Assembly: GCA_947172415.1 (NCBI GenBank) | Contig: OX359202.1 | Span: 2,764,001-2,828,000 of the forward strand | DNA: 64,000 nt | Reading direction: 5' to 3' | Origin: Chondrosia reniformis | Taxonomy: Eukaryota > Porifera > Demospongiae > Chondrillida > Chondrillidae | In this document: positions 1 to 11,784 of the stretch, piece by piece | How the letters are laid out: each line of letters starts with the position of its first letter | How positions within the stretch are numbered: position 1 is the stretch's first letter | Program-made: the position numbers and the translations under genes | Notes under the pieces: generated by a model | What the model saw: only the letters and a program-made list of their open reading frames with translations | What the model was told of the DNA's origin: nothing | The model's database searches: none

Positions 1-3000
1 TGTGTATATACTAGTCATATGTAATAGTTATATGTACTAGTTATATGTACTAGTTGTATGTACTAGTCGCATGTACAAGTTATATGTACTAGTTACTAGT
101 TGTATGAACTAGGTGTACCTATTAATTTTATGTACTAGTTGGATGAACTAGTTGTATGTATATACCAGTTATATATACTAGTTAAATGTACTAATTTGAT
201 ATATATACTAGTTGTATGTATTAGTTTCCAGTTGTATTTACTAGTTTTATGTACTAGTTGTATGTACTATGTGGATTCACTATTTATTTGAACTAGTTAT
301 ATTTTTATGCCTTAGTTATATGTAATAGGTGTGTGTACTAGTTATATGTACTAGAAGTAGCTATATTTACTATTTTTAGGTACTAGTTGTATGTATTAGT
401 TGTATGGAGGAGTTGCATGTGCTAATTGTATGTACAAGTTCTGTGTACTAGTTGTATGTATATACTAGTTGTAATTACTAGCTATTTACTAGTTGTATGT
501 TCTAGTTGTATATACTAGATACTAGTTGAATGTACTAGTTGTAGGTACTAGTTGTGTGTACTAGTTGTATTTACTATTTGTATGTTCTATTTATATGTGT
601 GTGTACTAGTTATATGTACTAGTTGTATGCGCTAGCTGTATGTACTAATTGTATGTACTATTTACATTTACTAGGTATAGGTGTATGTACTAGATATATG
701 TATTAGGTGTATGTACTAGTTGTATGTCCTAGTTGTATATACTAGTTGTATATACTATTTGTGTGAACTGTTATGATGTACTAGTGGTATATATATACTA
801 ATTGCATGTTCTAGTTGTATGCACTAGTTTTATGAACTATTTCTATTTATATTTACAAATTGTAGGTACTAGTTAAATGTAGCAGATGTATGTATTATTT
901 GTATATACTGTTTATATATATGTGCTATGTGTATGTACAATATAAAAGTAGTGAATGTAGTGGTTATATGTATGCGAACTAGTTGTATATACTAGTTGTA
1001 TGCACTAGCTGTATGTACTAATTGTATGTATTATTTATAATTATAAGGTAAATGGTATTTACTAGTTATATGTAGTTGGTGTATGTACTAATTATATATC
1101 CTAGTTGTTTGTCCTAGTTGTATATACTAGTTGAATGTACTAGTTATATGTACTAGTTACTAGTTGTATGAACTAGTTGTATGTAGTAGTTTTATGAACT
1201 AGTTGTATGTACTAGTTGTATGTACTAGTTGCATGTACTGGTTATATGTACTAGTTAATAGTTGTGTGAACTAGTTGTACGACCTATTTGTAAATAGTAT
1301 GTACTAGTTTTATATACTATTCGTAATTACTAGGTATATCTGTATTTACTAGTTATATGTAGTAGATGTATGTACTAGTTATATTTCCTAGTTGTTTTTC
1401 CTAGTTATATGGACTAGTTGAATGTACTAGTTGTATATACTAATTAAATGGGCTAGGTGTTTGTACTATTTGGTATGTACTAGTTGTATGTACTATTTCT
1501 ATGTACTAGTTATGTACCAGTTGTACGTAATAGTTGTATGTATATTCTAGTTGTTAATATTAGCTATGTACAAATGTATATTCAAGCTGTATGTTCTATA
1601 TAGTATTTTGTACTCCTTCTATGAACTAGTAGTATTAACTAGTTTCTAGTTGTATGTACTAGTTGTTAGTACTAGTTGTATGTACTATGTGTATGTACCA
1701 GTGGTTGATCCTTGTGCTAGTTATACTATGTACTAGGTAGGTTCTATTTGAATGTACTAGATACTTGTTGCATGTACTAGTTCTATGAACTAGTTTTATG
1801 AACTAGTTGTGTGTACTAATTGTATGCACTTGTTGTATGTACTAGTTGTGGGTTCTAGTACAGGTGAAACTAGGTACTAGGTAGTTTCTTTATAGTTATA
1901 TGTACTAGAAACTACTTGTATACACTTGTTATATAAAGTAGTTTTATGACCTAGTTGTATATACCAGTTGTATGTCCTAATTGTTTGTACCAGTTGTATG
2001 TCCTTGCTGATTGTACTATTTACTAGTTTTATGTACAAGTTGTGTGTAATAGTTCAATGTAATAGTTGTATGTTTTCATTCCAATTTGTATGTACTAGTT
2101 ATATGTACCAATTTTATCAACTAATTGTATGTACAAGTTGCATGTACTAGCTGCATGTACAGTTGTGCGTACTAGTTCAATGTACTAGTTGTAGGTACTC
2201 GTTAATAGTTGTTAGTAGTAGTTCTATGTTCTAGTTTTATGTTCTAGTGCCAGTTAGATGTACTAGTTGTAGGTACTAGTTGTATATATTAGTTGCAAGT
2301 ACGATTCGTATGTCCTATTTGTATGTACTATTTGTATGTACAAGTTAATAGTTGTATAGTCTAGTTGTATGTACTAGTTGTGTGCACTAGTTTTAAGTAC
2401 TAGTTGTATGTATTATGTGTATGTTCCAGTTGTTGATTCTTGTACTATTTATACTATGTACTAGGTAGGTTCTAGTTGTATGTACTAAATACTTGTTGCA
2501 TGAACTAGTTCTATGAATTAGTTTTATGAACTAGTTGCGTGAACTATTTATATGTACTAGGTATATATAGCAGTTATATGTTCTAGTTTTATGTGCTAGT
2601 AGTAGGCACTAGTTATATTTACTAGCTTTATGTACTATTTGTGTGTACTAATTGTATGCACTAGTTGTATGTACTAGTTGTATGTACTAGTTGTATGTAC
2701 TGAATACTATTTGTATGTAATAGTTGAATGTAGTAGTTATTTGTACTAGTTGAATGTATAAGTAGTGTGTAACTGTTGTATGTACTAGTTATATGTACTA
2801 GTTGTATGTACTATTTGTATGTTCCAGTTGTATGTACTAGTTGTATGTACTAGATGTTTGAACTAATTTTAGGTTCCAGTACAAGTTATACGAGGTACTA
2901 GGAATGAACTAGTTCTATGAACTACTTGTTTGTTTGTGTGAAATAGTTTTCTGCACTAGTTGTATGTACTATATTTATGTGCTAATTATATGTGTATGTC

Positions 3001-3417
3001 CTAGTCATATGTACTAGTTATATGTACTAGTTATATATACTAGTTTCATGTACTAGTTGTATGTACTAGTATTATATACAAGTTGTAGGTTCTAGTCCTA
3101 ATTATACTAGGTACTAGGGAAGAACTAGTTGTATATACTAGACACTAGTTGTATATACTAGTTATGTGTACTAGTTATATGTACTAGTTGTATGTATCAG
3201 ATTTGTATAATTGTTGTATGTACTAATTTTATGTACTGTTTATATGTACTAGTTGTATGTACTAGTTGTATGTCCTACTTATATGTACTTGTTACATTTG
3301 TATGTACTGGGTGTATGTACTAGTTGTTTGTACTAGTTATATATACTAGTTGTACATACTATTTATATATACTATATATATGTGCATGTACTAGGCATAT
3401 GTACTACTTGTATGTAC
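1..3417 (+). repeat. 13-bp satellite array, forward orientation
   Basis: Tandem array of a 13-bp unit, consensus GTACTAGTTGTAT, most units containing the self-complementary ACTAGT. Units are diverged by substitutions and small indels, so the phase slips repeatedly. Longer blocks recur: for example a stretch containing a 'ccagttgttgattcttgtac' landmark is seen near 1690 and 2427 and again many times later in the window. Short open frames here read as Tyr/Val/Cys/Thr/Ser-rich peptides and are by-products of the repeat. I see no gene in this stretch. Confidence 0.95.
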
Positions 3418-3420
3418 AAG
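3418..3420. repeat. Left target-site duplication (AAG) of CACTA element
   Basis: The three bases AAG directly precede the CACAAGAAAA terminus and are repeated as AAG at 11785-11787 after the other terminus. Related satellite copies at about 17785-17815 and 20615-20645 read through this point as 'tagctgtattagctgg' without any insert, which serves as the paralogous empty site (TAG there, AAG here). A 3-bp duplication is the usual value for EnSpm/CACTA elements. Confidence 0.8.
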
Positions 3421-3760
3421 CACAAGAAAAGTTACGTACATATACGGACCGTCTGTTTACAGAAAATGTCCCGTCTTTTCAAAGAAGACGGCCAGAAGAC
3501 AATCCGTTTTCTCGGAAAGGACGATATCGTCTTTTACCGTGTGTCGCTTTCCCAGACACAGTATGGAAACGGTAAGTAGACGGCATCGTGTACAAACCCG
3601 TCTATTAAACGTATATGTCTTGTATGTTTGCCGTCGTATTCGACTATAAATAGTGTTTATAATGATTTTTAATGCTTCCTACAGGCCTGTAATCATACTT
3701 ATTATTCTCCCGTCTTCGCGTACGCGTATATATATATACATGTAGAGAATTAACAAGTTG
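3421..3760. repeat. Left terminus and subterminal repeats of CACTA element
   Basis: The terminal inverted repeat at 3421 is followed by clustered CCGTC/GACGG motifs: near 3449, 3471, 3488, 3538, 3579, 3598, 3632 and 3711. The matching cluster on the other end lies at about 11640-11765. Such short repeated motifs next to the termini are the known binding sites for transposase or accessory proteins in plant CACTA elements; that role here is inferred. Two small open frames at 3324-3579 cross the junction with the satellite and are not genes. Confidence 0.65.
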
Positions 3761-3950
3761 TAATAACGAAAATTGAATAAATTGTAAATACAAAATTAAA
3801 TCAAAAAGCTGAATTAAATAAACTTCTAAATATTAATATGTTTGTAATAAAATGGATAATATAAAAGAGGTTAACAGCTAGTACAGTACTACCTATATAT
3901 GTACTGAGTTCAAAAATGCAAACCTTTTTCTATGTCCTTTGTGAATGCTA

Positions 3951-6900
3951 TTAGTAGCACTCCCCAAGAAGTTCGTCCATAGAACTATCACTGTTATCTT
4001 CAATGCCATCATCTTGCTCCATAACAGCAGTAATGTTTACTGAAGGAGATGGCACGACTTCTGAAACTGGTAGACTTTCTCTTTGAATTTCCAATTCTTC
4101 ATCCCCATTTGCCAAGTCCTACTAATAACCCAATCAGGTGTACCCCTAGGTGGCTCTGAAGGATTGGTAGGTCCTGGGACACGTTTCACCAGACCATTTC
4201 CTCTGCTCTTGGGCAGTTTTTCCAGCCTTCTATCTAACTTCTTGATAAAGGCTTGAGAGACTATAATAATAGAAAATGGAAATTACACTTTTGCTTTAAA
4301 AATACAGTTTAATTTAGATACCTACCTTCTGATCTCCAACAAGGCGAGGAAACTGTAAAAGTTACTTCATTTCTGTCATCATAGTCCGACTCTTCCTGAG
4401 ACATACATTTTATAGGTAGCTTTTTCCAAGCATTACTTTCAACACTTCCTTTTAATACAGTACTCCTCCTCTGGAACAACTATTAAGGAATGGATATATA
4501 TCACAGATATGGATAAATTTATCCAAGACTAGATGATGAATTGGTTACATATATATACCCTTTTTTGCCTGTTGTAAACTTTGGTGACTGCCTTGTTTTT
4601 TCTGAAATATGTTTCCTGCTGTCCCTTTCATCTAGTACAAGTCTCCTTCTAGACTCGTAATACCTATAAACAGCACCTTTATATTGAAATTATGAAAAGA
4701 GTATTTAATGACTTTGTGATTGAATTCAAGTCCAACTTACGTGATATAATTGCCTCACTAAACTTGTCCCTAAAATGACCCTTAATTTGTCTCCTCAAAT
4801 ACGTGGCCACATCTTGATTGTGTGCTTCTTTATATCTATATAAAACAAAGTTTCATGCACTAAACACAACATGAGCCATGTTCTCATACTGAGCTAGCTC
4901 GGAGGAGAGTACTATCTAGTAGACATTCAATTAAAAACTTTTAAAACAATTGGTGTAATTGCTAGCCGAGCATCAGTAGATACAACATGAGCCATGTTCT
5001 CATACGGAGCTAGCTCGGAGGAGAGTACTATCTAGTAGACATTCAATTAAAAACTTTTAAAACAATTGGTGTAACTGCTAGCCGAGCATCAGTAGATACA
5101 ACATGAGCCATGTTCTCATACTGAGCTAGCTCGTAGGACAGTACTATCTAGTAGACATTCAATTAAAAACTTTTAAAACAATTGGTGTAACTGCTAGCTG
5201 AGCATCAGTAGATACAACATGAGCCATGTTCTCATACTGAGCTAGCTCGGAGGAGAGTACTATGCAGTAGACATTCAATTAAATACTTTTAAAACAATTG
5301 GTGTAACTGCTAGCCGAGCATCAGTAGACACAACATGAGCCATGTTCTCATACTGAGCTAGCTCGGAGGACAGTAATATCTAGTAGACATTCAATTAAAA
5401 ACTTTTAAAACAATTGGTGTAACTGCTAGCCGAGCATCAGTAGATACAACATGAGCCATGTTCTCATACTGAGCTAGCTCGGAGGAGAGTACTATCTAGT
5501 AGACATTCAATTAAAAACTTTTAAAACAATTGGTGTAATTGCTATCCGAGCATCAGTAGATACAACATGAGCCATGTTCTCATACTGAGCTAGCTCGGGG
5601 GAGAGTACTATCTAGTAGACATTCAATTAAAAACTTTTAAAACAATTGGTGTAATTGCTAGCCGAGGATCAGTAGATACAACATGAGCCATGTTCTCATA
5701 CTGAGTTAGCTCGAAGGAGAGTACTATCTAGTAGACATTCAATTAAAAACTTTTAAAACAATTGGTGTAATTGCTAGCCGAGCATCAGTAGATACAACAT
5801 GAGCCATGTTCTCATACTGAGCTAGCTCGGAGGAGAGTACTATCTAGTAGACATTCAATTAAAAACTTTTAAAACAATTGGTGTAACTGCTAGCCGAGCA
5901 TCAGTAGACACAACATGAGCCATGTTCTCATACTGAGTTAGCTCAGAGGGGAATACTATCTAGTAGACATTCAATTAAAAACTTTAAAAACAATTGGTGT
6001 AACTGCTAGCCGAGCATCAGTAGACACAACATGAGCCATGTTCTCATACTGAGTTAGCTCGGAGGAGAGTACTATCTAGTAGACATTCAATTAAAAACTT
6101 TTAAAACAATTGGTGTAACTGCTAGCCGAGCATCAGTAGATACAACCTGAGCCATGTTCTTATACTGAGCTAGCTCGGAGGAGAGTACTATCTAGTAGAT
6201 ATTCAATTAAAAACTTTTAAAACAATTGGTGTAACTGCTAGCCGAGCATCAGTAGACACAACATGAGCCATGTTCTCATACTGAGCTAGCTCGGAGGACA
6301 GTACTATCTAGTAGACATTCAAATAAAAACTTTTAGAACAATTGGTGTAACTGCTAGCCGAGCATCAGTAGATACAACCTGAGCCATGTTCTTATACTGA
6401 GCTAGCTCGGAGGAGAGTACTATCTAGTAGACATTCAATTAAAAACTTTTAAAACAATTGGTGTAACTGCTAGCCGAGCATCAGTAGATACAACATGAGC
6501 CATGTTCTCATACTGAGCTAGTTCAGAGGAGAATATTATCTACATAGTAGACATTCATTGACAATTAATTGTAATTACTTTGCTATATATAAATTCTAAA
6601 TGCCTGCCACTAACCCTAATTTTCCATTAAATAGGTTTAGAGCATTTGAGTGCAAGTGCTTTATTTCACCCTGTTTATGACAGGCAGGAGGAAGTATAAT
6701 AAATCAAACTGTTGTACATATATCAAACCAGTTGATTTAATATAATTCTTATTTCCATTATTGTAGTTATATATATGCAAATTTACTTACTGAGAGCTCC
6801 TTAGGAATACGTGTTTTTCCTTTATTGTGGTTTTCCTGCATAGCAGTTAAAATATTGGTCTTATCCTCCAGAGCTTGAAACTTTTCTGAAAGCATCTTCT

Positions 6901-7111
6901 GCTGCTCAACCACCTTCTCTAAAGAAGTTAAAACCTGTTGTTGAAATGGTTGTCTGCTCCCTGCCTGAATACTTTGCAGCTCATGATGTTGATTTTGAGG
7001 TGTTGTGGGGCGATTGAACACTGATTGTCTACTGATTGTGGGTCTCGTAGTTGACCTAGGAGTACTAGTAGAAGAATAAAATCCGTTTAAGCGACGACCA
7101 GAACTTGTCAT
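3951..7111 (-). CDS. CACTA-associated spliced gene, unknown function
   Basis: Five exons can be traced on the minus strand: 7111-6791 (ATG at 7111; 107 codons; donor GTAAGT), 4835-4741, 4663-4559, 4479-4326 and 4260-3951 (stop TAA at 3953-3951). Exon 1 encodes a Ser/Thr/Arg-rich head, then a Gln-rich and Leu-heptad stretch (about residues 55-95) that could form a coiled coil. Exon 2 encodes a basic helix-like segment, ATYLRRQIKGHFRDKF. The tail is acidic and Ser-rich (DDGIEDNSDSSMDELL). I do not recognise a family. The phase between exons 1 and 2 does not fit, so a small exon or different splice site is missing from this model, and the last exon needs a one-base shift near 4120, suggesting decay. 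The first intron contains the 116-bp tandem repeat. Confidence 0.5.
4866..6558. repeat. 116-bp tandem repeat, about 14.5 copies
   Basis: The unit recurs every 116 bp (for example the motif ATGAGCCATG at 4871, 4987, 5103, 5219 and 5335) with only a few differences between copies. Each unit carries two palindromes: AACATG-AGC-CATGTT and the perfect GAGCTAGCTC. The array lies wholly in the large first intron of the minus-strand CACTA gene (7111-3951). The final copy is diverged and trails into unique sequence near 6540. The unit is unrelated to the surrounding 13-bp satellite. Confidence 0.95.
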
Positions 7112-7290
7112 GTTTGCCTATGAAGTCGTTGTCTTCGGCAGCTGCTCCCAAATGCGACGTGATTGATGACGTCGTAGTGGTGAAATCACGCTCAAATATC
7201 TTGACGTAATTTATTATAATATCATCGAGAAGCCATTATATGTAAGGCGACAGCTGAAGGATTCCTTTAATTGAAAAGATTTTGGAAAAG
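7112..7290. promoter_or_regulatory. Probable divergent promoter of the two CACTA accessory genes
   Basis: The ATG codons of the minus-strand gene (7111) and the plus-strand gene (7291) point away from each other across about 180 bp. The interval holds three GACGT cores, at about 7155, 7168 and 7203, one within a CRE-like TGACGTC, and an AT-rich stretch near 7210-7245. No experimental signal is visible; the promoter role rests on the divergent layout and the repeated motif. Confidence 0.35.
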
Positions 7291-8135
7291 ATGAGGTTTT
7301 CCTGTGAGAATACATTAGAAGAGAAGAAGCAAAGAAGAAAGAAGCAGCGTGAAAGAAATCGTCAAAAGAAAAGAGCATGTCGTAAGCTTTTTGTCACCGA
7401 TCAATCGCCAAAACGAGAACCAGCGCCCCGTTGCTCTACCCCACTTTCCGAGAATTCGATTGTAGTCAATCTTTCTGACCTTGACAATGCTGCTAAATCA
7501 AATACAGTAAGTTTTACAAACTGGCCATGGAGTGTTTCTCCTGAAGTTTCCGCGAATGAATCCTATGTTCAGCAGAAGACTTTAGAGTGGTGTGATGAAT
7601 TGGATAATGCTAGGGATAAGATGAAAAATGACCTAACCAGGCTTAAGAATCAGGCTGAGTCAGCTCTTAAAGAAGTAAAAGAAAAAATGCTGGAGCTCAG
7701 AAAGAACTGTAAAGTGATTGAGGACATGCAAGAGGATGCTATTGCAACTGAGGAGGATTTGGGTACTCAGACTACATTTTCTCAAAGGAATTGCAAGTAT
7801 TTTAGCATTGCACAACCGACAGAAAGTCTGAAATTCACAGAGTCTCTAGAGACTAATATGTGGGGCATGGAAAAGCATGATGTTATAAAACATGTAAAAA
7901 ACTAGAACAAAGGGAAAGAGAGGCTCTGGTATTTGCTAAAACAATTTCATTGAAGGCTGAAACATTGGAGATGGAGTTAAAAAGTCAGAGGTCAGAAGCA
8001 GAAAAGACAATTGCAGAAGTTAGGCAATTTTGGAGAGATAAAGTTTATTCCAAACACACCAGAGGCGGAATGATGCTAATGAACTCTCTACATAAGACTA
8101 TACACCAATTTGACTCATACTTGGAGGACAATTAG
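7291..8135 (+). CDS. CACTA accessory coiled-coil protein, frame-shifted or -1 frameshifted
   Basis: The ATG at 7291 opens a protein with a very basic N-terminus (KKQRRKKQRERNRQKKR, about residues 11-27, a likely nuclear-localisation or DNA-binding patch), a Ser/Pro segment, and a long charged helical region (about residues 105-150). The frame stops at TAG 7903-7905. The -1 frame continues immediately with a charged heptad-like stretch and ends at 8135 (...FDSYLEDN). The switch occurs exactly on A_AAA_AAC directly before the stop, the canonical -1 frameshift heptamer, so ribosomal frameshifting is possible; loss of one A from the run is the simpler alternative. I do not recognise a family; a DNA-binding helper of transposition is an inference from position and charge. 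Confidence 0.55.
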
Positions 8136-8335
8136 CTATTAATATCTTATTGATATTATAATCAGTAGAAGTCTTGTTATATAATACAATTATTATAATT
8201 ATGAAAAAACAGCTGTGGTCTGGTGGTAATTAAGATGAATGTGAGGGGAAACATGAAATTAAAAAGAAAACGACTATAATAAACTGTCCATATTATTCTA
8301 TATAATATATATATATGCATTGTATGCAATACTAT

Positions 8336-11300
8336 TTATAAAACTGAGAAGTTAAATGGCATAGGATTCACAACAATAACTTCATCTTCAGGATAAGGTG
8401 GAATAGTGATGGTTAGTTTTGCATATGCACATCTTGCTATTATCCTTTGTAGAGGAATGTATTGGTGTTTAGACAAAGCAGGGTCATACACATTCTCTAC
8501 AACTATGCATGGAGATCCAAAATAGTTTGGTTGAGGGTGGAATTTATACCACCAAATTTCAAGAGCTATGTGGTCCAATGCTAGCTCTTCTCTAGATTCA
8601 TTGGTGAAGAGTATCTTATATTTCAGTATGTTCCTGACCTCACCTATCCTTTCAGAATTGTCTCCAAGAGGCCACTTTGCTGTAACTATCTGTCCTTTCT
8701 TTATCTTCTCCCCTGCATAAACCATATTCTTCGATGTCTCTGCATATGCACTTGAGGTATTAATAAGGGCAGTCTGGCCATACAGAGATTTGTACATGGT
8801 AGATAGCCCAGTCTGCTCATCCAGCCTAAGTACTGATGTGGTACTGTGTTTCAGTTGCATCAAATAAATTTCATGTTCTTGCAAGGCATACTCTAATTGT
8901 TGACTGGGTGAAATATAATTTTGAAGAGTTTCAATTCTATGTAACTGACTTACTGAGATCACAGTAGAACAGTCATCAATGAAGACATCATTAACTTATG
9001 ACTTCAAATGGTCATAACCTGGTGTTACAGACATTGTACGAATAAATTGTCCTTTCAAAAATTTTTTGGCTAGTTGTTTTTCAAAGCTTTTGCGATTTGT
9101 CGAATAAGCAGCAATTGTTCCATTATACCTTTCAAAGGGAAAACACCAATAGCCATAGAGAGGGCCATAATCAAGTACACATGATGTTAGATGGAGATGT
9201 AAATGCATGTTCATTGTGCATGACTGTTTTCCAAAATAATTTTGCACGCCTTCACAAAATGCTTGCAGTCTCAACCCTGCCTCTTCATTCATATCTTTCT
9301 TGATAGCTCTTCGGCACAACAAGCAACAAGCATGAACAAAGTTCATCCAAATATCATAAAGTTCTGGTGTAATAGCATCTTTCAGGACTATTGGACTGTA
9401 TATTATTGTCCAGTCCTCCATTGATCAGCAGTAAAACCACTGTAATTGGAATCAATTTTCATTGGTAAACGGCCAATCTTCACAGGAGTAACAATTGCTT
9501 TAGAAACATTTTTAACTATACCCATATTATTCAAGTTGTTTTCCAAGAGTAGCTTCATGAACTACTTGGCAGAACCCTCAAATAGGTTGTGCATAGGATC
9601 AATAACATGATATCGGATGATATCAAAATATGTTAAGTCAAGCAGCTGACAAAACCTTAGGCCATGTTCCACTTTAAAGGCTCTCTGCCTAGAATTGTTA
9701 GGTAACTCTTTGTATTTATAAGCAAGTTCCCTATGAAGAGAAGAATCACGTTTAAGCCAAATGCTAATGTCAAATCCTGAAAAATCTGGCTTTTCTCCAA
9801 AATGATTTACCTTAAATGATTTTAGGCATTTTGAACATCCTAAAGTAGCTGAATGTCCTGGAAGAGCAAGAACTTTCCGAGTCGCGGGAATGTCACAAGC
9901 AATTAGATTTATTACAGCATGTAACTTCAAGGACACACTACCAACTTCAATTTCATAACCTTCATATAATGTTATTAGTTCTGATACCAATGGTTGTAAA
10001 AGGAATTAAGATTTAAAGGTGGCTCCTTGGGACCTGGAATTATTCCTATAAGTATAGCATTTTCCTCTTTAAATCTGAGAGCCCTGGGTAGATTTAAAAT
10101 CGACAGGTATATTGCACCAACAGAATACTGTGTGTGTTTAAATGGTTGGAACCAGTCTACATTTAAGGCTAAGTACAACCATAAGGCATCATCATCATCT
10201 AAAGTACTGGAAAATTCTTTCCAAACCAGTCCATCATGTATATCACATAACAAATTGGCATCATCATTTTTCCTTTCCTTCCAAGAGAAGCATAATTCTA
10301 GCATACAAGGCCTTGAAAGCATAGCCTCTAATGATGAACATAGTGAAATGTATGGAAATGTCAATTTAGGATAAATGCTTCCTTCAAAGAATAGGCTATT
10401 ACCACATATGCCTCTCCGTGAAGCCTGTGAATGTACAGGAGCCTCCTGATGAATACACTGATTTAATTGTGGGTTACGGCTATCAGTGTCATATACAGAG
10501 TAACATTTGTCACTCACAGTAAATAATTTTGGTTGCAATTCTTCTTTTTGCTTAAGAAATTTGTAGCCATTTGCCAAAGAAGTTGGAAAAGCAGCAGAAA
10601 ACTGTGAAAATATTTCGGAAGAAACAGCTGCTTCCATATTGGCAAACAATGACTTTAAACTTTTTAACAAGGATGTCATTGCATTGTCTCCAATATTATT
10701 CAGCACAGACCAGAGCAGCAGGATGTGCATGAATTCAGACAAGTGTGGAATCCTCTCATCTGACCTTAAGTCACCAATTTCTTCACTTTCTTAATCAGAG
10801 TCAAAGTCTTCCAAATTGATATCACATAGAGAACTCTACAATAATACAAATGAGTACATAATTATCTATCTATCTATCTATCTAACTATATATATATGTG
10901 ATTGTGCATATGATTATGTTCACATTAGTAAAAACAAGGTGCGGTGTGAACATTGCAGGAAGGCTACTCAATTCATAAATCATATACCGTGGGAAGATCA
11001 TGCTGGTACAGAAAGTAGTTTAAGGGCTGAATTATGGCAGTGCAATTAAGCTTTTAGTGAATTGGATTATAGAGATAGTCAATGGGTACCTAGTATAAAA
11101 TTCATTGAGGTGAAGTGGGTTGAATAGTAAAAACACTGTAAAAACTATGCATATATAAATTATGTCTAAAGAAAGTCCACAACACATGCAAAGTGGGAAC
11201 TATATAATTATGATAAGCACTCCTGCACAGGTCCTTGTTACATACCTCTGTGGATGTGTCTGAAAAAATTTTTATTTCTTCAGGATGATCAGCTTCAGTA

Positions 11301-11506
11301 TATTCAAAATTTTTCAATAATTCTGATTCTTCAAAGTCATTCTGTATGGTTATCTCACCAGTCTCCATTAATTGATAGCGAAGCCAAGCTGATAAAGCTT
11401 CGCTTGAACTACCTGGCCTTGAAACCGTATCATTGACTTGTGACTCGTGCATTTCGCTGCTTGAAGATGAAGAACACAATAGTGTATCTGCTAGATGATC
11501 GCTCAT
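8336..11506 (-). pseudogene. tnp2-type (Transposase_21) CACTA transposase, decayed
   Basis: Exon 1 (ATG at 11506 to 11246, donor GTATGT) encodes a Ser/Glu-rich acidic leader; exon 2 begins at 10835 after TATTGTAG. The main frame shows family hallmarks in order: the stretch IGIIPGPKEP near 10040, PGHSATLGCSKC near 9860 (paired cysteines), DPMHNLFEG near 9580, and the DUF4218-like block with GPLYGYWCFPFERYNG near 9150-9105, followed by a C-terminal domain to the stop at 8336. Lesions: in-frame TAA 10793-10791, one-base loss near 9995 (before the LVSELITLYEG stretch), TAG 9564-9562, one-base loss near 9417, TAA 8998-8996. The protein would recognise and cut the element ends in the nucleus. An intact relative must have mobilised it before decay. 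Confidence 0.85.
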
Positions 11507-11639
11507 GATTCTCACAAACGCGCAACCGTATCAACAGCTGGAGTGAATGACTTCAAATCCTATCATAATATCATTATTACACAATGAAGTGATATAATAA
11601 TTATATGAACCCATGCATATTCATGATTTCAGTAAAGGG

Positions 11640-11784
11640 GCGGGCGAAATACGGTATCCTTTCTCTTTTTGATTTAATACGGCACCGTCATTCTCCCGTA
11701 TATTTCTTTTCCCGTCTTCGTCACGTCCAATTTCAATAACACGGATTCTGTGGTCTACCGTCTTTCCTTACGTAATTTCTTGTG
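11640..11784. repeat. Right terminus and subterminal repeats of CACTA element
   Basis: It mirrors the left end: CCGTC or CCGTA motifs near 11687, 11696, 11713 and 11758, an upstream ACGGTATC, then the inverted terminus TACGTAATTTCTTGTG ending at 11784 and the AAG duplication at 11785-11787. Confidence 0.65.

Larger units (their letters stand above)
3421..11784. mobile_element. EnSpm/CACTA DNA transposon, full length (8.36 kb)
   Basis: The element begins CACAAGAAAAGTTACGTA and ends TTACGTAATTTCTTGTG, giving imperfect terminal inverted repeats of about 17 bp with the CAC...GTG ends of the CACTA superfamily, flanked by AAG on both sides. Both subterminal regions are dense in CCGTC/GACGG motifs absent from the middle. 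Inside are a decayed tnp2-type transposase (- strand, 11506-8336), a coiled-coil protein (+ strand, 7291-8135) and a spliced gene (- strand, 7111-3951). It sits inside the 13-bp satellite. Because the transposase is broken, this copy should be immobile unless helped in trans. Confidence 0.88.

Noticed and set aside
1968..2150. Open frames rich in Tyr, Val, Cys, Thr and Ser in the satellite (also 17727-17918, 21753-21947, 25019-25210, 25883-26065, 45939-46136, 50475-50672)
   Set aside because: A 13-bp unit read in three frames gives a 13-residue period containing a TAG stop; these frames exist only where that stop has mutated. No start context, no splice sites and no conservation beyond the repeat.
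1..3417. CRISPR-like direct repeats
   Set aside because: The repeats are contiguous 13-bp satellite units without unique spacers, in eukaryotic DNA.
3324..3579. Overlapping small plus-strand frames at the left end of the CACTA element
   Set aside because: They run from satellite across the transposon border into subterminal repeats, so they cannot be an evolved gene.
7894..7905. A 12-bp intron (gtaaaaaactag) explaining the frame change in the CACTA accessory gene
   Set aside because: It has GT and AG ends by chance but is far too short to be spliced.
10027..10374. Plus-strand frame opposite the transposase (also 9097-9424)
   Set aside because: Antisense shadow of the tnp2-type coding sequence, which has the recognisable motifs.
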